A stretch of 64,000 bases of DNA, taken from assembly GCA_965199705.1 (NCBI GenBank), contig OZ241359.1:1054001-1118000 (forward strand), read 5' to 3'. The translations under genes and the position numbers were made by a program. Source of the DNA: Azophilus sp965199705 (GTDB lineage Bacteria; Pseudomonadota; Gammaproteobacteria; Pseudomonadales; Azotimanducaceae). Numbering within the stretch: the stretch's first letter is position 1; each line of letters begins with the position of its first letter. Shown piece after piece: positions 45,122 to 54,504 of the stretch. The notes beneath the pieces are model-generated. The model was not told the origin of the DNA, did no database searches, and worked only from the letters and a program-made list of their open reading frames with translations.

Positions 45122-46687
45122 ATGGCCTCCGACAAAGCGTCTGAAGGCGGCGCCGGGGCGCCGGCAAGGGATCGGGCGTCACAATCGAATGCGGCGTCGG
45201 CTGCCGATGCGCGCAATGTCGCAGCTGTCCGGCGGCAGCGCCACGATCGTTGGCGCGCTGCGGGCGGCGCCTTCGACAACAGCTTCCGGCGCACGCACGA
45301 GGCCGGACAACTGCACAGAGATCACGCGGACCGCTCCAAGGCGCAGCTCGCGGCTGAGCCGGTGGCAGTGGCGGTTGCCGGGCGTGTCATGTTGCGGCGG
45401 GTGCTCGGCAAGGCCAGCTTCCTGACGCTGCAGGACGAGACAGGCGCCATTCAGTGCTATCTCAGCGAGAAGGAGCTTGGTGAAGCGGCCTACGCTGCGT
45501 TTCAGGATCTGTGGGACATCGGTGATCTGGTCGGGCTTCAAGGTAGCTTGATGCGCACCAACCGGGGTGAATTGACAGTGGCCGCCGAATCGGTGGTGCT
45601 TCTGAACAAGAGCCTCAGGCCGCTGCCGGAGAAGTTTCACGGCCTGGCCGATACCGAAACCCGCTATCGGCAGCGCTACCTGGACCTGATGATGAATCAG
45701 GCTGCCCGGTCGCGCTTCGCCCACCGCTCGCGCATTGTTTCCTCGCTGCGCGGCTTTTTCGAGGATCGGGGGTTTCTCGAAGTGGAAACGCCGATGATGC
45801 ACCTGATTCCCGGCGGCGCCAACGCCGCGCCTTTCGTCACCCATCACAATGCGCTTGACCTGCCGCTGTACCTGCGCGTGGCGCCGGAGTTGTTTCTGAA
45901 GCGGCTTGTCGTTGGCGGTTTCGAGCGGGTGTTCGAAATCAACCGGAATTTCCGCAACGAGGGGCTTTCGACTCGCCACAACCCGGAATTCACCATGCTC
46001 GAATTCTATTGGGCCTACCACGATTACCGGGATCTGATGGCGCTCACGGAAACGCTGCTTGCCGAGATCAGCCAGACGCTTCTGGGTGACACGGCCTTCA
46101 GCTACCAGGGCCTGGCGCTCGATTTCGGCAAGCCTTTCGAGCGACTGACCCTGGCGCAAGCGATCCAGCGTCACAGTGGTCTTGCGTCAGCCGAGCTCGA
46201 CGATGAGGCGTATCTGCGCAAGCGCCTTGCGGACAGACATGGCAAGGACAGGGATCTGCGCACGGCGGGCCTCGGCGCCTTGCAGATGGCGCTGTTCGAG
46301 GCCGAAGCAGAGCCAGAATTGCAGGCGCCGACCTTCATTACCGACTATCCGGCGGAAGTCTCGCCCCTGTCGCGTCGCAACGACGCCAATCCTTTCCTGG
46401 CGGACCGCTTCGAGTTGTTCGTGGCCGGGCGAGAAATCGCCAATGGCTTCAGTGAATTGAACGACCCGCACGATCAGGCGGAGCGTTTTCGTCGCCAGGC
46501 GGCGCAAAAGCAGGCAGGTGACATCGAGGCCATGCAACTGGATGATGCCTACCTGGATGCCCTGGAATACGGCTTGCCGCCGACGGCAGGCGAGGGCATC
46601 GGCGTCGATCGGCTGGTCATGCTGCTCACCGACGCGCCGTCGATTCGGGATGTGTTGCTGTTTCCGCTGATGCGTCCGCACAGATGA
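45122..46687 (+). CDS. lysS: Lysyl-tRNA synthetase, class II
   Basis: 521 residues from ATG 45122. An N-terminal extension rich in Ala and Arg precedes an OB-fold anticodon-binding domain (VAVAGRVMLRRVLGKASFLTL). Class II motifs: FLEVETPMMH (1), FEINRNFRNEGLSTRHNPEFT (2; split here as FRNEG and HNPEF) and GIGVDRLVMLL (3). The Ala-rich head of about 60 residues is longer than in E. coli LysS (505 total). The stop overlaps ung by 4 bases (ATGA). Confidence 0.95.
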   Translation: MASDKASEGGAGAPARDRASQSNAASAADARNVAAVRRQRHDRWRAAGGAFDNSFRRTHEAGQLHRDHADRSKAQLAAEPVAVAVAGRVMLRRVLGKASFLTLQDETGAIQCYLSEKELGEAAYAAFQDLWDIGDLVGLQGSLMRTNRGELTVAAESVVLLNKSLRPLPEKFHGLADTETRYRQRYLDLMMNQAARSRFAHRSRIVSSLRGFFEDRGFLEVETPMMHLIPGGANAAPFVTHHNALDLPLYLRVAPELFLKRLVVGGFERVFEINRNFRNEGLSTRHNPEFTMLEFYWAYHDYRDLMALTETLLAEISQTLLGDTAFSYQGLALDFGKPFERLTLAQAIQRHSGLASAELDDEAYLRKRLADRHGKDRDLRTAGLGALQMALFEAEAEPELQAPTFITDYPAEVSPLSRRNDANPFLADRFELFVAGREIANGFSELNDPHDQAERFRRQAAQKQAGDIEAMQLDDAYLDALEYGLPPTAGEGIGVDRLVMLLTDAPSIRDVLLFPLMRPHR

Positions 46688-47388
46688 GCGATACCGCTGC
46701 CAGAGTGCGTCTCGAAGCGTCCTGGAAGGAAGCCCTGCTGCCAGAATTCGACAAGCCCTACATGACGAAACTGCGCGCCTTCCTGCAAGCCGAGAAGCAG
46801 GCCGGCAGGAGAATCTACCCGCCCGCCTCGCTGATCTTTCATGCCCTGGATGCAACGCCGCTGGCCGCCGTCAAGGTGGTCATCATCGGCCAGGATCCCT
46901 ATCACGGCCCGAATCAGGCGCACGGCCTGTGCTTCTCGGTGCGTCCGGGTGTGCGACAGCCACCTTCGCTGGTGAACATCTTTCGCGAGATCAATGATGA
47001 ACTGGGAGACCAGCATCAGGGCCTTGACGCCAGACGCGGCTGCCTGGCGCCTTGGGCCGAACAAGGTGTTTTGCTGCTGAATTCTGTACTTACGGTGCAG
47101 TCCGGGCGCGCTGGCTCGCATCGTGGCCGGGGTTGGGAGACCTTTACCGATCAGGTGGTGCGGGTGCTTGACGAACGGCGTGAAGGGCTGGTGTTCATGC
47201 TTTGGGGCGCCTATGCCCAGGCCAAGGGCGCGGCCCTGGACAACGGCCGCCACCTGGTCTTGCGCGCTTCTCATCCTTCGCCGTTGTCTGCCCACAACAG
47301 TTTTTTTGGCTGCGGTCACTTCGCCCGCGCCAATTCCTGGCTGGAAAGCCGGGGGTCTCAGCCCATCGACTGGTTCGCCGTTACATGA
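46684..47388 (+). CDS. ung: Uracil-DNA glycosylase, family 1
   Basis: 234 residues. The water-activating loop is IIGQDPYHGPNQAHGL with its catalytic Asp, and the minor-groove loop is SHPSPLSAHNSFFG with the catalytic His. It removes uracil from DNA in base excision repair. It is translationally coupled to lysS and ends 29 bases before the valine-catabolic genes. Confidence 0.96.
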   Translation: MSDTAARVRLEASWKEALLPEFDKPYMTKLRAFLQAEKQAGRRIYPPASLIFHALDATPLAAVKVVIIGQDPYHGPNQAHGLCFSVRPGVRQPPSLVNIFREINDELGDQHQGLDARRGCLAPWAEQGVLLLNSVLTVQSGRAGSHRGRGWETFTDQVVRVLDERREGLVFMLWGAYAQAKGAALDNGRHLVLRASHPSPLSAHNSFFGCGHFARANSWLESRGSQPIDWFAVT

Positions 47389-47417
47389 CGGGCTGGCATT
47401 CCGGTTAAAATCCGCCG

Positions 47418-48587
47418 ATGGACTTTGAACTTTCGGCCGACCAGCAGGCATTTCGGGACACAGCCAGGCAATTTGCCGAGCGCGACCTGGCCCCGCATGC
47501 AGCGCGCTGGGATGCGCAGGAAGAGTTTCCCAAGGAAGTGCTGGCGCGCGCTGGCGAACTGGGCTTCTGCGCTCTCTATACGCCCGGGGCCGTCGGTGGT
47601 CTCGGCCTCTCGCGCCTGGACGCCAGTATCGTATTCGAGGAGTTGGCGCGCGGTTGTACGTCCACGGCTGCTTTCCTGACCATCCACAACATGGCGCTCT
47701 GGATGATCGCCCGCTTCGGCACGCAGACCGCCCGCGATGCCTATTGTGGCGGGCTTGCGAGTGGCAAGCTCCTGGCTTCCTACTGCCTCACCGAACCGGG
47801 GGCGGGCAGCGATGCGGCCGCCTTGAAAACCCGTGCCGAGAGACGCCCGGACGGATATCGGCTGACCGGCACCAAGGCCTTCATTTCTGGGGCAGGCGAC
47901 ACAGACGTCCTCTTGGTCATGGCGCGACTGCACGAATCGGCCGGGGCCCTGGCTGGCGCCCCGGGCGTGTGCGCCTTCGTGGTCGAGTCCGATCTGCCGG
48001 GGGTCAGCTTCGGGCGCAAGGAAGCCAAGATGGGCTGGAACAACCAACCCACCCGGCAAGTCATTCTGGATGGCGTCGAGGTGCCGACGCATTGTCGCCT
48101 CGGCGATGAGGGCGAGGGCTTCAAGATCGCCATGCGCGGCCTGGATGGCGGGCGCATCAACATCGCCATCTGTTCTGTGGGCACAGCGCAGGCGGCCCTG
48201 GATCAGTCCCGGCGCTATCTTGCCGAACGGTGGGCATTCGGCCAGGCGCTCGGCGAGTTTCAGGCGTTGCAATTCAAGTTGGCGGACATGGCCACGCATC
48301 TGGTGGCGTCTCGGCAAATGGTGCGCCTGGCGGCCGCCAAGCTGGATGCCGGTGACCCGGACGCCACCACCTACTGTGCGATGGCCAAGCGGCTGGCCAC
48401 GGACCTCTGCTTTGATGTTTGCAACGACGCCCTGCAATTGCATGGCGGCTATGGATACATCAAGGAATACCCGCTGGAGCGCCATGTGCGGGATACCCGC
48501 GTCCACCAGATACTGGAAGGCACCAACGAAATCATGCGCGTCATCATTGCCCGCCGCCTGCTGAATGGCGCGGACAGGGTCACGTGA
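47418..48587 (+). CDS. Isobutyryl-CoA dehydrogenase-like acyl-CoA dehydrogenase
   Basis: 389 residues. ACAD signatures: YCLTEPGAGSDAAALKT, and the C-terminal QLHGGYGYIKEYPLERH with ILEGTNEIMR holding the catalytic glutamate. The ACAD8/isobutyryl-CoA assignment is based on this sequence type and on the three following genes, which carry out the next steps of valine breakdown; a 2-methylbutyryl-CoA or general short-branched enzyme is the alternative. FAD-dependent, with electrons passed to ETF. Confidence 0.9.
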   Translation: MDFELSADQQAFRDTARQFAERDLAPHAARWDAQEEFPKEVLARAGELGFCALYTPGAVGGLGLSRLDASIVFEELARGCTSTAAFLTIHNMALWMIARFGTQTARDAYCGGLASGKLLASYCLTEPGAGSDAAALKTRAERRPDGYRLTGTKAFISGAGDTDVLLVMARLHESAGALAGAPGVCAFVVESDLPGVSFGRKEAKMGWNNQPTRQVILDGVEVPTHCRLGDEGEGFKIAMRGLDGGRINIAICSVGTAQAALDQSRRYLAERWAFGQALGEFQALQFKLADMATHLVASRQMVRLAAAKLDAGDPDATTYCAMAKRLATDLCFDVCNDALQLHGGYGYIKEYPLERHVRDTRVHQILEGTNEIMRVIIARRLLNGADRVT

Positions 48588-48613
48588 CGCGAGTAACCGA
48601 CCGGAGTTGAAAC

Positions 48614-49402
48614 ATGATCGAATCCCCGAGCGAAAGGCTTCTGGTGGAGCAGCGTGGTCACACAGCGCTTCTCACCATCGCCAATCCGCCAGCCAACACC
48701 TGGGATACCGAAACCCTCCAGGCGCTCCGCGAGCTGGTTGCTGCGTGTACGCACGACAAGCGCGTCTATGCCATTGTCGTCACCGGCCAGGGCGAGAAGT
48801 TCTTTTCCGCCGGAGCTGATCTCAATCTGTTTGCGGACGGCGACAAGTCGGTTGCCCGGGACATGGCCGAACACTTCGGCGCAGCCTTTGAAACCCTGGC
48901 GGATTTTCGCGGCGTCACCGTGGCGGCGGTCAATGGATTCGCCATGGGCGGCGGTCTGGAGTGCGCGCTTGCCTGTGACATTCGCATCTGCGAATTCGGC
49001 GCTCAGATGGCTCTGCCGGAAGCCAGCGTTGGCCTTCTGCCCTGTGGCGGCGGCACCCAGAATCTGGCCTGGACAGTGGGCGAGGGCTGGGCCAAACGCA
49101 TGATTCTCTGCGGCGAGCGGGTTGATGCGCAGACTGCGCAGCGGATTGGTCTCTGCGAAGAAGTGGTGGAGCGTGGCGAATCCCTGGCCCGCGCACTTGC
49201 TATCGCAGAGCGGGTCGGGCGTCAGAGCCCGAAAGCCGTATCCGCCTGCAAAGGCTTGATTCACCGGGCGCGCTCCGGGTCCATTCACGGCGCCTATGGG
49301 TCCGAGCGTGACGCCTTCGTGGGCCTGTTTGATACCGCGGACCAGCGCGAAGGCGTGAACGCCTTCCTCGAGAAACGTTCGCCGGAGTGGGTCAACGGCT
49401 AG
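48614..49402 (+). CDS. Enoyl-CoA hydratase (valine pathway)
   Basis: 262 residues from ATG 48614. Crotonase fold: the oxyanion hole is formed around FFSAGADLNLF and NGFAMGGGLECALACD, and ALPEASVGLLPCGGG carries a conserved Glu of the active site. By position it hydrates methacrylyl-CoA to 3-hydroxyisobutyryl-CoA. 26 bases separate it from the dehydrogenase and 48 from the hydrolase. Confidence 0.9.
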   Translation: MIESPSERLLVEQRGHTALLTIANPPANTWDTETLQALRELVAACTHDKRVYAIVVTGQGEKFFSAGADLNLFADGDKSVARDMAEHFGAAFETLADFRGVTVAAVNGFAMGGGLECALACDIRICEFGAQMALPEASVGLLPCGGGTQNLAWTVGEGWAKRMILCGERVDAQTAQRIGLCEEVVERGESLARALAIAERVGRQSPKAVSACKGLIHRARSGSIHGAYGSERDAFVGLFDTADQREGVNAFLEKRSPEWVNG

Positions 49403-49418
49403 CCGAATATTGCGCCAG
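49403..49418 (-). repeat. Interspersed intergenic motif, copy 4
   Basis: On the minus strand CTGGCGCAATATTCGG, only one base different from copy 1. It begins directly after the enoyl-CoA hydratase stop and lies ahead of the hydrolase, inverted relative to both. Confidence 0.5.
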
Positions 49419-49450
49419 GCGCCGGGCGATCGCCGGACATGAGGAACGCC

Positions 49451-50581
49451 ATGCGAGAACTGACTGATTCGAACGCAGACGTGCTGCTGCGCGAGCATGA
49501 GACGGCTGCTGGCCGCATTCTCGCAGAAGCGGTGCTGAATGTGCCGAAAACGCTCAATTCCCTGAGCCTTCCGATGGCCCTTGGCCTGAACCGGGCCTTG
49601 CGTCGATGGGCTGATGACGAGCGGGTTGTCGCGCTGCTGTTTACCGGCGCTGGCGAGCGCGCATTTTGCGCCGGCGGCGACATTCAGGCGCTCTATCACG
49701 CCATGTGGCGCAATCACGAGGCCGGGTCTCTGGTCGATGACTATCCATTTCGCTTCTTTGAGCATGAATATCGCCTCGACTACCGGATTCACACCTTCCC
49801 GAAACCGGTTGTGACGATTGGTCACGGCGTGGTCATGGGCGGCGGGCTCGGCATCTTTTCCGCTTCCCGGTTCCGGGTGGTGACCGAAACATCGCGTATC
49901 GCATATCCCGAAGTGACCATCGGCCTGTTCCCGGATGCCGGCGGCACCCGGATGCTACGCAATCTGCCGCCGCACCAGGCGTTGTTTCTCGGCTGCACCG
50001 GCGCCCACTTTCAGGCTGGCGATGCGCGGGCCATGGGCGTCGCCACACACGCGGTGGTGAGCGGCGAACGCGATCGGGTGCGGGAGCTGCTGCTGTCCCT
50101 GGACCTTGCCGGAGATGCCGGAGACAACGCCAGGATCTCGGACACGCTGGATGGCCTGCCAACCCCGGCGCTGCCGCCGCAACAAGCGCACGCCATACCG
50201 GAACACCTGAGTCTGGATGGCGATTACCCTGCTGTGGTGGCGAGCATTCGCGCCCTGGCCGGGGACGGCTGGCTGGGCCGCAGCGTGGCGGCCATGGAGC
50301 GCGGCTGCCCAACCACGGTCGGCGTGGTGATCGAGCAACTCAGGCGCGCCCCCGACCTCAGCCTGGCCGACAGCTTCCGCATGGAGTGGAACATCGGCGC
50401 CAACTGTGCGCGACACACGGATTTTGCGGAGGGCGTGAGAGCACTCTTGATCGAGAAGGACAATGCCCCCAAGTGGCGTTTCGGCGGCCTGGACGGGCTG
50501 GACTGGCAGCATGTGCTAGGCCACTTCGAGTGCCCGTTGCCAGAAAATCCGCTACATGACCTGGAAGCAGATCCGGGCTGA
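49451..50581 (+). CDS. 3-Hydroxyisobutyryl-CoA hydrolase
   Basis: 376 residues from ATG 49451, preceded by GAGGA at 49442-49446; ATG 49439 lacks such a site. Crotonase superfamily, but with the hydrolase signatures FCAGGDIQALYH, GHGVVMGGGLGIF and YPEVTIGLFPDAGGT and a long C-terminal region (RMEWNIGANC, FAEGVRALLIEKD). It releases CoA from 3-hydroxyisobutyryl-CoA, the third step of this cluster. Confidence 0.92.
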   Translation: MRELTDSNADVLLREHETAAGRILAEAVLNVPKTLNSLSLPMALGLNRALRRWADDERVVALLFTGAGERAFCAGGDIQALYHAMWRNHEAGSLVDDYPFRFFEHEYRLDYRIHTFPKPVVTIGHGVVMGGGLGIFSASRFRVVTETSRIAYPEVTIGLFPDAGGTRMLRNLPPHQALFLGCTGAHFQAGDARAMGVATHAVVSGERDRVRELLLSLDLAGDAGDNARISDTLDGLPTPALPPQQAHAIPEHLSLDGDYPAVVASIRALAGDGWLGRSVAAMERGCPTTVGVVIEQLRRAPDLSLADSFRMEWNIGANCARHTDFAEGVRALLIEKDNAPKWRFGGLDGLDWQHVLGHFECPLPENPLHDLEADPG

Positions 50582-50719
50582 AGGGACGAGCCGGAACCAA
50601 AGCGGCCAGAAATTGCGCCCGTTCACCTGCGGCAGCCTGGGTGCGATACGCGGCTCAAGGTTCAAGGCCCAGGGCCAGGACGCATGACTCAAGGCACATG
50701 AATTGAAGGAGCGCACGAC

Positions 50720-51634
50720 ATGAAGGTGGGATTTGTCGGCCTTGGCAACATGGGTGGCCCCATGGTGCAGAATCTGATCAAGGCGGGTCATTCGGTACGG
50801 GTGTTCGATCTCGTGCCGGAGCGCATGCAGCAGGCGCCTGGCGCCGAGCCAGCAACGTCGGCGCTGGCGGCCGCGCAAGGCGCTGATGTATTCATCAGCA
50901 TGTTGCCCGCCGGTCGGCATGTGGCTGGCCTCTATCTGGAGGAGGGCGTGCTTGGTCGAATGCCCGCGCAAGCGCTGGTCATCGATTGCAGCACCATCGA
51001 TCCGGCCACGGCCCGGCAAGTGGCGGAAGCGGCGGCAGAGCGCGGCATCGCCATGCTGGATGCGCCCGTGTCCGGCGGCGTCGGAGGGGCTGTCAATGGC
51101 ACACTCACCTTCATTGTCGGTGGCGCTGCCGAGGCGCTTGAGCGAGCCAGGCCCTTGTTCGAAGCGATGGGCGCGCATGTCTTTCACGCCGGCGCCGAAG
51201 GGGCTGGGCAGATGGCCAAGATATGCAACAACATGCTGCTTGCGATTCTGATGGCGGGCACAGCCGAAGCTCTGACGCTCGGCGCAGACAACGGCCTGGA
51301 CCCGGCCGTGCTGTCCGAGATCATGAAACAATCGTCGGGCGGCAACTGGGCGTTGAACGGCTATAACCCCTGGCCGGGCGTGATGCCCGGAGTTCCGGCC
51401 AGCCGAGGCTACGAGGGCGGATTTCTGGTGGACCTCATGGCCAAGGATCTGGGGCTGGCCATGACCACTGCCCAGCAGTCCCGCAGTTCTGTGCCCCTGG
51501 GCGCCCTGGCCGAGAATCTCTACCGCCTGCATGCCGACACGCATGCCGCGGGCGGATTGGACTTTTCCAGTATCCAATGGCTCTATAAACCCATGCTGGC
51601 GATGTCTGACGATGGCGCCGGGCAGGCCGACTGA
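50720..51634 (+). CDS. mmsB: 3-Hydroxyisobutyrate dehydrogenase
   Basis: 304 residues from ATG 50720 with GAAGGAG upstream (50705-50711). The NAD motif is VGFVGLGNMGGPM, followed by IDCSTIDPATAR and DAPVSGGVGGA; the catalytic lysine is in GAEGAGQMAKICNNML. It oxidises 3-hydroxyisobutyrate to methylmalonate semialdehyde, the last reaction encoded in this cluster. The partner semialdehyde dehydrogenase (mmsA) is not in the window. Confidence 0.93.
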   Translation: MKVGFVGLGNMGGPMVQNLIKAGHSVRVFDLVPERMQQAPGAEPATSALAAAQGADVFISMLPAGRHVAGLYLEEGVLGRMPAQALVIDCSTIDPATARQVAEAAAERGIAMLDAPVSGGVGGAVNGTLTFIVGGAAEALERARPLFEAMGAHVFHAGAEGAGQMAKICNNMLLAILMAGTAEALTLGADNGLDPAVLSEIMKQSSGGNWALNGYNPWPGVMPGVPASRGYEGGFLVDLMAKDLGLAMTTAQQSRSSVPLGALAENLYRLHADTHAAGGLDFSSIQWLYKPMLAMSDDGAGQAD

Positions 51635-51686
51635 AGCCCTGAGCGGGCCACACGGTGCTGCGACTGCGGCGTTCTACACCAAGCAA

Positions 51687-51725
51687 CCACAGCACAAGCA
51701 CCACAGCACAACCACAGCACAAGCA
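51687..51725. repeat. Three copies of CCACAGCACAA
   Basis: Copies at 51687-51697, 51701-51711 and 51712-51722, the first and third followed by GCA. They lie between mmsB and the next TonB receptor, about 130 bases before its start codon, and could be a regulator-binding array or simple slippage. Confidence 0.75.
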
Positions 51726-51851
51726 GCTTGACATCGGGCGAACATTCAGCGACGCTGAAACACATTGAAGTGGGAAGCGTGGCCGCTTGGTGACCAGGAC
51801 GCACGTTTCCCTCAGCACGGATTTGACACTGAATCTTGCGAGGTGTTCGAG

Positions 51852-54410
51852 ATGAAATTCTCCCGTATTTTCCTCCCCGCTGCGGGCTTTCTCGCGGCTG
51901 CCGGCCTGTTGGTTGGCACACCTTCCCCGATGGCACAAGAAACGGCCAGCGCCGACGGCGAGATCGAAGAGGTCGTCGTGGTCGGCTCCCGGCGCCGCGA
52001 CCGGTCGGCATCCGACTCGCCGGTTCCGGTGGACGTCATCGGCGGCGATGAGTTCGCGGCCCAGGGCGGCTCCAACATGGACGACCTGATCGCCAGCCTG
52101 GTGCCGTCCTACAACGTCAGCCAAGAGCCCATCAGCGACGCGGCCACCTTCATTCGTCCCGCCACCCTGCGCGGCTTGGCCCCGGACGCCACCCTGGTGC
52201 TCGTGAACGGCAAGCGGCGCCACCGGGCCGCCGTGATCGCCTTGCTCGGCGCGGGCATTTCCGGCGGCTCCCAGGGCCCCGACGTTTCCGTCATCCCCGC
52301 CATCGCCCTCGACCGGCTCGAAGTGCTGCGCGACGGCGCCTCCGCCCAATACGGCTCCGACGCCATCGCCGGCATCATGAACTTCGTCCTCAGGGAGGAC
52401 AACTCCGGCATGACCGTGGACGCCAAGTGGGGCAGCCACTACGAAGGCGACGGCGACGCGCTGACCCTATCTACCAACGTCGGCCTGCCGCTGACCGAAT
52501 ACGGCTTCGCCAACCTGAGCTTCGAGTGGAAGGAGTCCGACCCCACCAGCCGCAGCCGCCAGCGGGCCGATGCCCAAGGGCTGATCAATGCGGGCAACAC
52601 CAACGTTCGCGACCCGGCGCAGATTTGGGGGGCCCCAGAGTACTCTGACGACTTCAAGCTCTTCGGCAACTTCGGCCTGGATCTCGGCAACGGCATGGAA
52701 GCCTACGCCTTCGGCAACTGGGCGGAGCGCCAAGTGGAAGGCGGCTTCTACTACCGTAATCCGCACACCCGAGGCGGGGTCTTTGAAGGTCCCGATTTGC
52801 CGGACGGCACAAAGACCTTGAAGGTTGCGGACTTGAGCGGCGACGGGTCGGGCTGCCCGGTTGTGCCAATCGTCAACAACGTGCCCGACTCCGGCGCCCT
52901 GGCGGCGGTATCAGCCGCTCCGCACTGCTACACGCTCTATGAGAAGTTCCCCGGCGGCTTCACCCCGCAGTTCGGCGCTTTCATTGACGACTACGCCTTG
53001 GCTGGCGGCGTTCGCGGCGAGCTCGGCGAATGGTACTTCGATATCAGCGCGGTCGCCGGGCGCAGCAACGCCGAGTTCTACATCTACAACACCATAAACC
53101 CGCAGCTGCTCGGGCAACGCAACGACATCGACGTGTACTACGAGGCGGGCGGCTACACGGAAACCGACCGGGTGGTCAACATCGACTTCTCAAGGCCTTT
53201 CGCCGTCGGCGACCTGTACGGGCCGGTCAACGTGGCCATGGGCTTCGAGTACCGGGACGAGACGTTCAAGATCACCAACGGCGAGCCCAACTCCTTCTAC
53301 ATCGACTTGGAGTACGGCCTTGCTTCGCAGGGCTTCGGCGTCGGCTCCAACGGGTTTCCGGGCTTTCAGCCGGGCGACGCGGGCAGCCACAAGTCGAGTT
53401 CCATCGCCGTCTATCTTGATGTCGAGTCGGACGTAACCGACCGGCTGCTGCTCGGCGGCGCCTTGCGCTACGAAGACTACAAGCAATTCGGCGACACCTT
53501 GGACATCAAGGGCGCCGCTCGATTCCAGGTGTCGGAGGCCTTCGCCCTGCGTGGCGCGATCAGCACCGGTTTCCGCGTGCCGACGTCAGGCCAGGCCAAC
53601 CTGCGCAACGTGACCACCGAGTTCAACATGGGGCGATTGGCGGACATCGCCACCCTGCCGCCCACCAATCCGGTGGCCCAGCAGAAGGGCGCCCAGGCCC
53701 TGACGCCCGAGGAGTCGGTGAACATCACGGTCGGCGCGGTGTTCAACGCCGGGCCGATGGACGTAACACTTGATTACTACAACATCGAAATCAAGGACCG
53801 GATCGCCTTCACCAGCCGCTTCGACCTGTCGGGAGCTGACATTGAATCGCTGCTCGCTGCGGGCGTTACCGATGCGCAAAGCTTTACGTCGGTGCGCTTT
53901 TTCTCCAACCAGCAAACGGTGGAGGCCTCAGGAATCGATCTGGTTGCCACCGCGCCCTTCGATGTGGGCGGTGGCGTCTCCACCCTGACCGCAGCGGCCA
54001 ACTGGTCGGACATCGACCTGACGAAGTTCAATCCCGGCTTCACCAAAGAGAATCGACGGCTGCAAATCGAGGAGGGTCGCCCGGACTTCCGCTTCGTCCT
54101 GACGTACAGCCATGTGCAGGGCCCGTGGCGGGTCATGGCCCGAGGCCGCTACTACGGCGAGTACTACGATGCGCCGACCAACAGCGAAAAATTAGCGTAC
54201 TACCCCGATCCGAAGTTCCTGGTCGATCTTGAGGCGTCCTACAACGTAAGCGAGTCCGTGACCCTGCTGGTTGGCGCCCAAAACGCCTTCGACACCTACC
54301 CGGAGAAGAACCCTAACGGCGACGCGGCTGGGCTGATCTACCCGGAAGGCTCACCTTTCGGCTTCAACGGCGGCTACTACTACTTCCGCGCGACTTGGCA
54401 TCGTCAATAG
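51852..54410 (+). CDS. TonB-dependent receptor
   Basis: 852 residues from ATG 51852 (signal peptide to SPMAQE); an in-frame ATG at 51765 would put an unlikely 29-residue leader before the signal. The TonB-box region is IEEVVVVGSRRRDRS, the plug has LRGLAPDATLVLVNGKRRH and EVLRDGASAQYGSDAIAG, and a barrel follows. The last residues are FRATWHRQ, so the usual terminal aromatic residue is followed by a short polar tail. Alanine and asparagine codons seem more C-ending than in the flanking genes, which hints at different ancestry. Substrate unknown. Confidence 0.92.
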   Translation: MKFSRIFLPAAGFLAAAGLLVGTPSPMAQETASADGEIEEVVVVGSRRRDRSASDSPVPVDVIGGDEFAAQGGSNMDDLIASLVPSYNVSQEPISDAATFIRPATLRGLAPDATLVLVNGKRRHRAAVIALLGAGISGGSQGPDVSVIPAIALDRLEVLRDGASAQYGSDAIAGIMNFVLREDNSGMTVDAKWGSHYEGDGDALTLSTNVGLPLTEYGFANLSFEWKESDPTSRSRQRADAQGLINAGNTNVRDPAQIWGAPEYSDDFKLFGNFGLDLGNGMEAYAFGNWAERQVEGGFYYRNPHTRGGVFEGPDLPDGTKTLKVADLSGDGSGCPVVPIVNNVPDSGALAAVSAAPHCYTLYEKFPGGFTPQFGAFIDDYALAGGVRGELGEWYFDISAVAGRSNAEFYIYNTINPQLLGQRNDIDVYYEAGGYTETDRVVNIDFSRPFAVGDLYGPVNVAMGFEYRDETFKITNGEPNSFYIDLEYGLASQGFGVGSNGFPGFQPGDAGSHKSSSIAVYLDVESDVTDRLLLGGALRYEDYKQFGDTLDIKGAARFQVSEAFALRGAISTGFRVPTSGQANLRNVTTEFNMGRLADIATLPPTNPVAQQKGAQALTPEESVNITVGAVFNAGPMDVTLDYYNIEIKDRIAFTSRFDLSGADIESLLAAGVTDAQSFTSVRFFSNQQTVEASGIDLVATAPFDVGGGVSTLTAAANWSDIDLTKFNPGFTKENRRLQIEEGRPDFRFVLTYSHVQGPWRVMARGRYYGEYYDAPTNSEKLAYYPDPKFLVDLEASYNVSESVTLLVGAQNAFDTYPEKNPNGDAAGLIYPEGSPFGFNGGYYYFRATWHRQ

Positions 54411-54468
54411 AAAGCCGATCGGGCGGCTGGGGGTCTGCGCCGCGTATGGCGTGATATGGCGTCGCGTC

Positions 54469-54504
54469 GCGCCTTATCCGGCCAAGCTTGGCCGGGTAAG
54501 GCGC
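54469..54504. other. 15-bp hairpin spanning the phoR stop codon
   Basis: GCGCCTTATCCGGCC (54469-54483) and GGCCGGGTAAGGCGC (54490-54504) pair over 15 bp with one G-T, loop AAGCTT. It encodes the last codons and TAA of phoR and lies 58 bases after the convergent TonB receptor stop. No T-run follows on either strand, so it is a possible 3' stabilising or weak bidirectional termination structure. Confidence 0.75.

Noticed and set aside
54469..54504. Intrinsic terminator between the TonB receptor and phoR
   Set aside because: Strong stem but no T-run on either side, so it is listed only as a hairpin.
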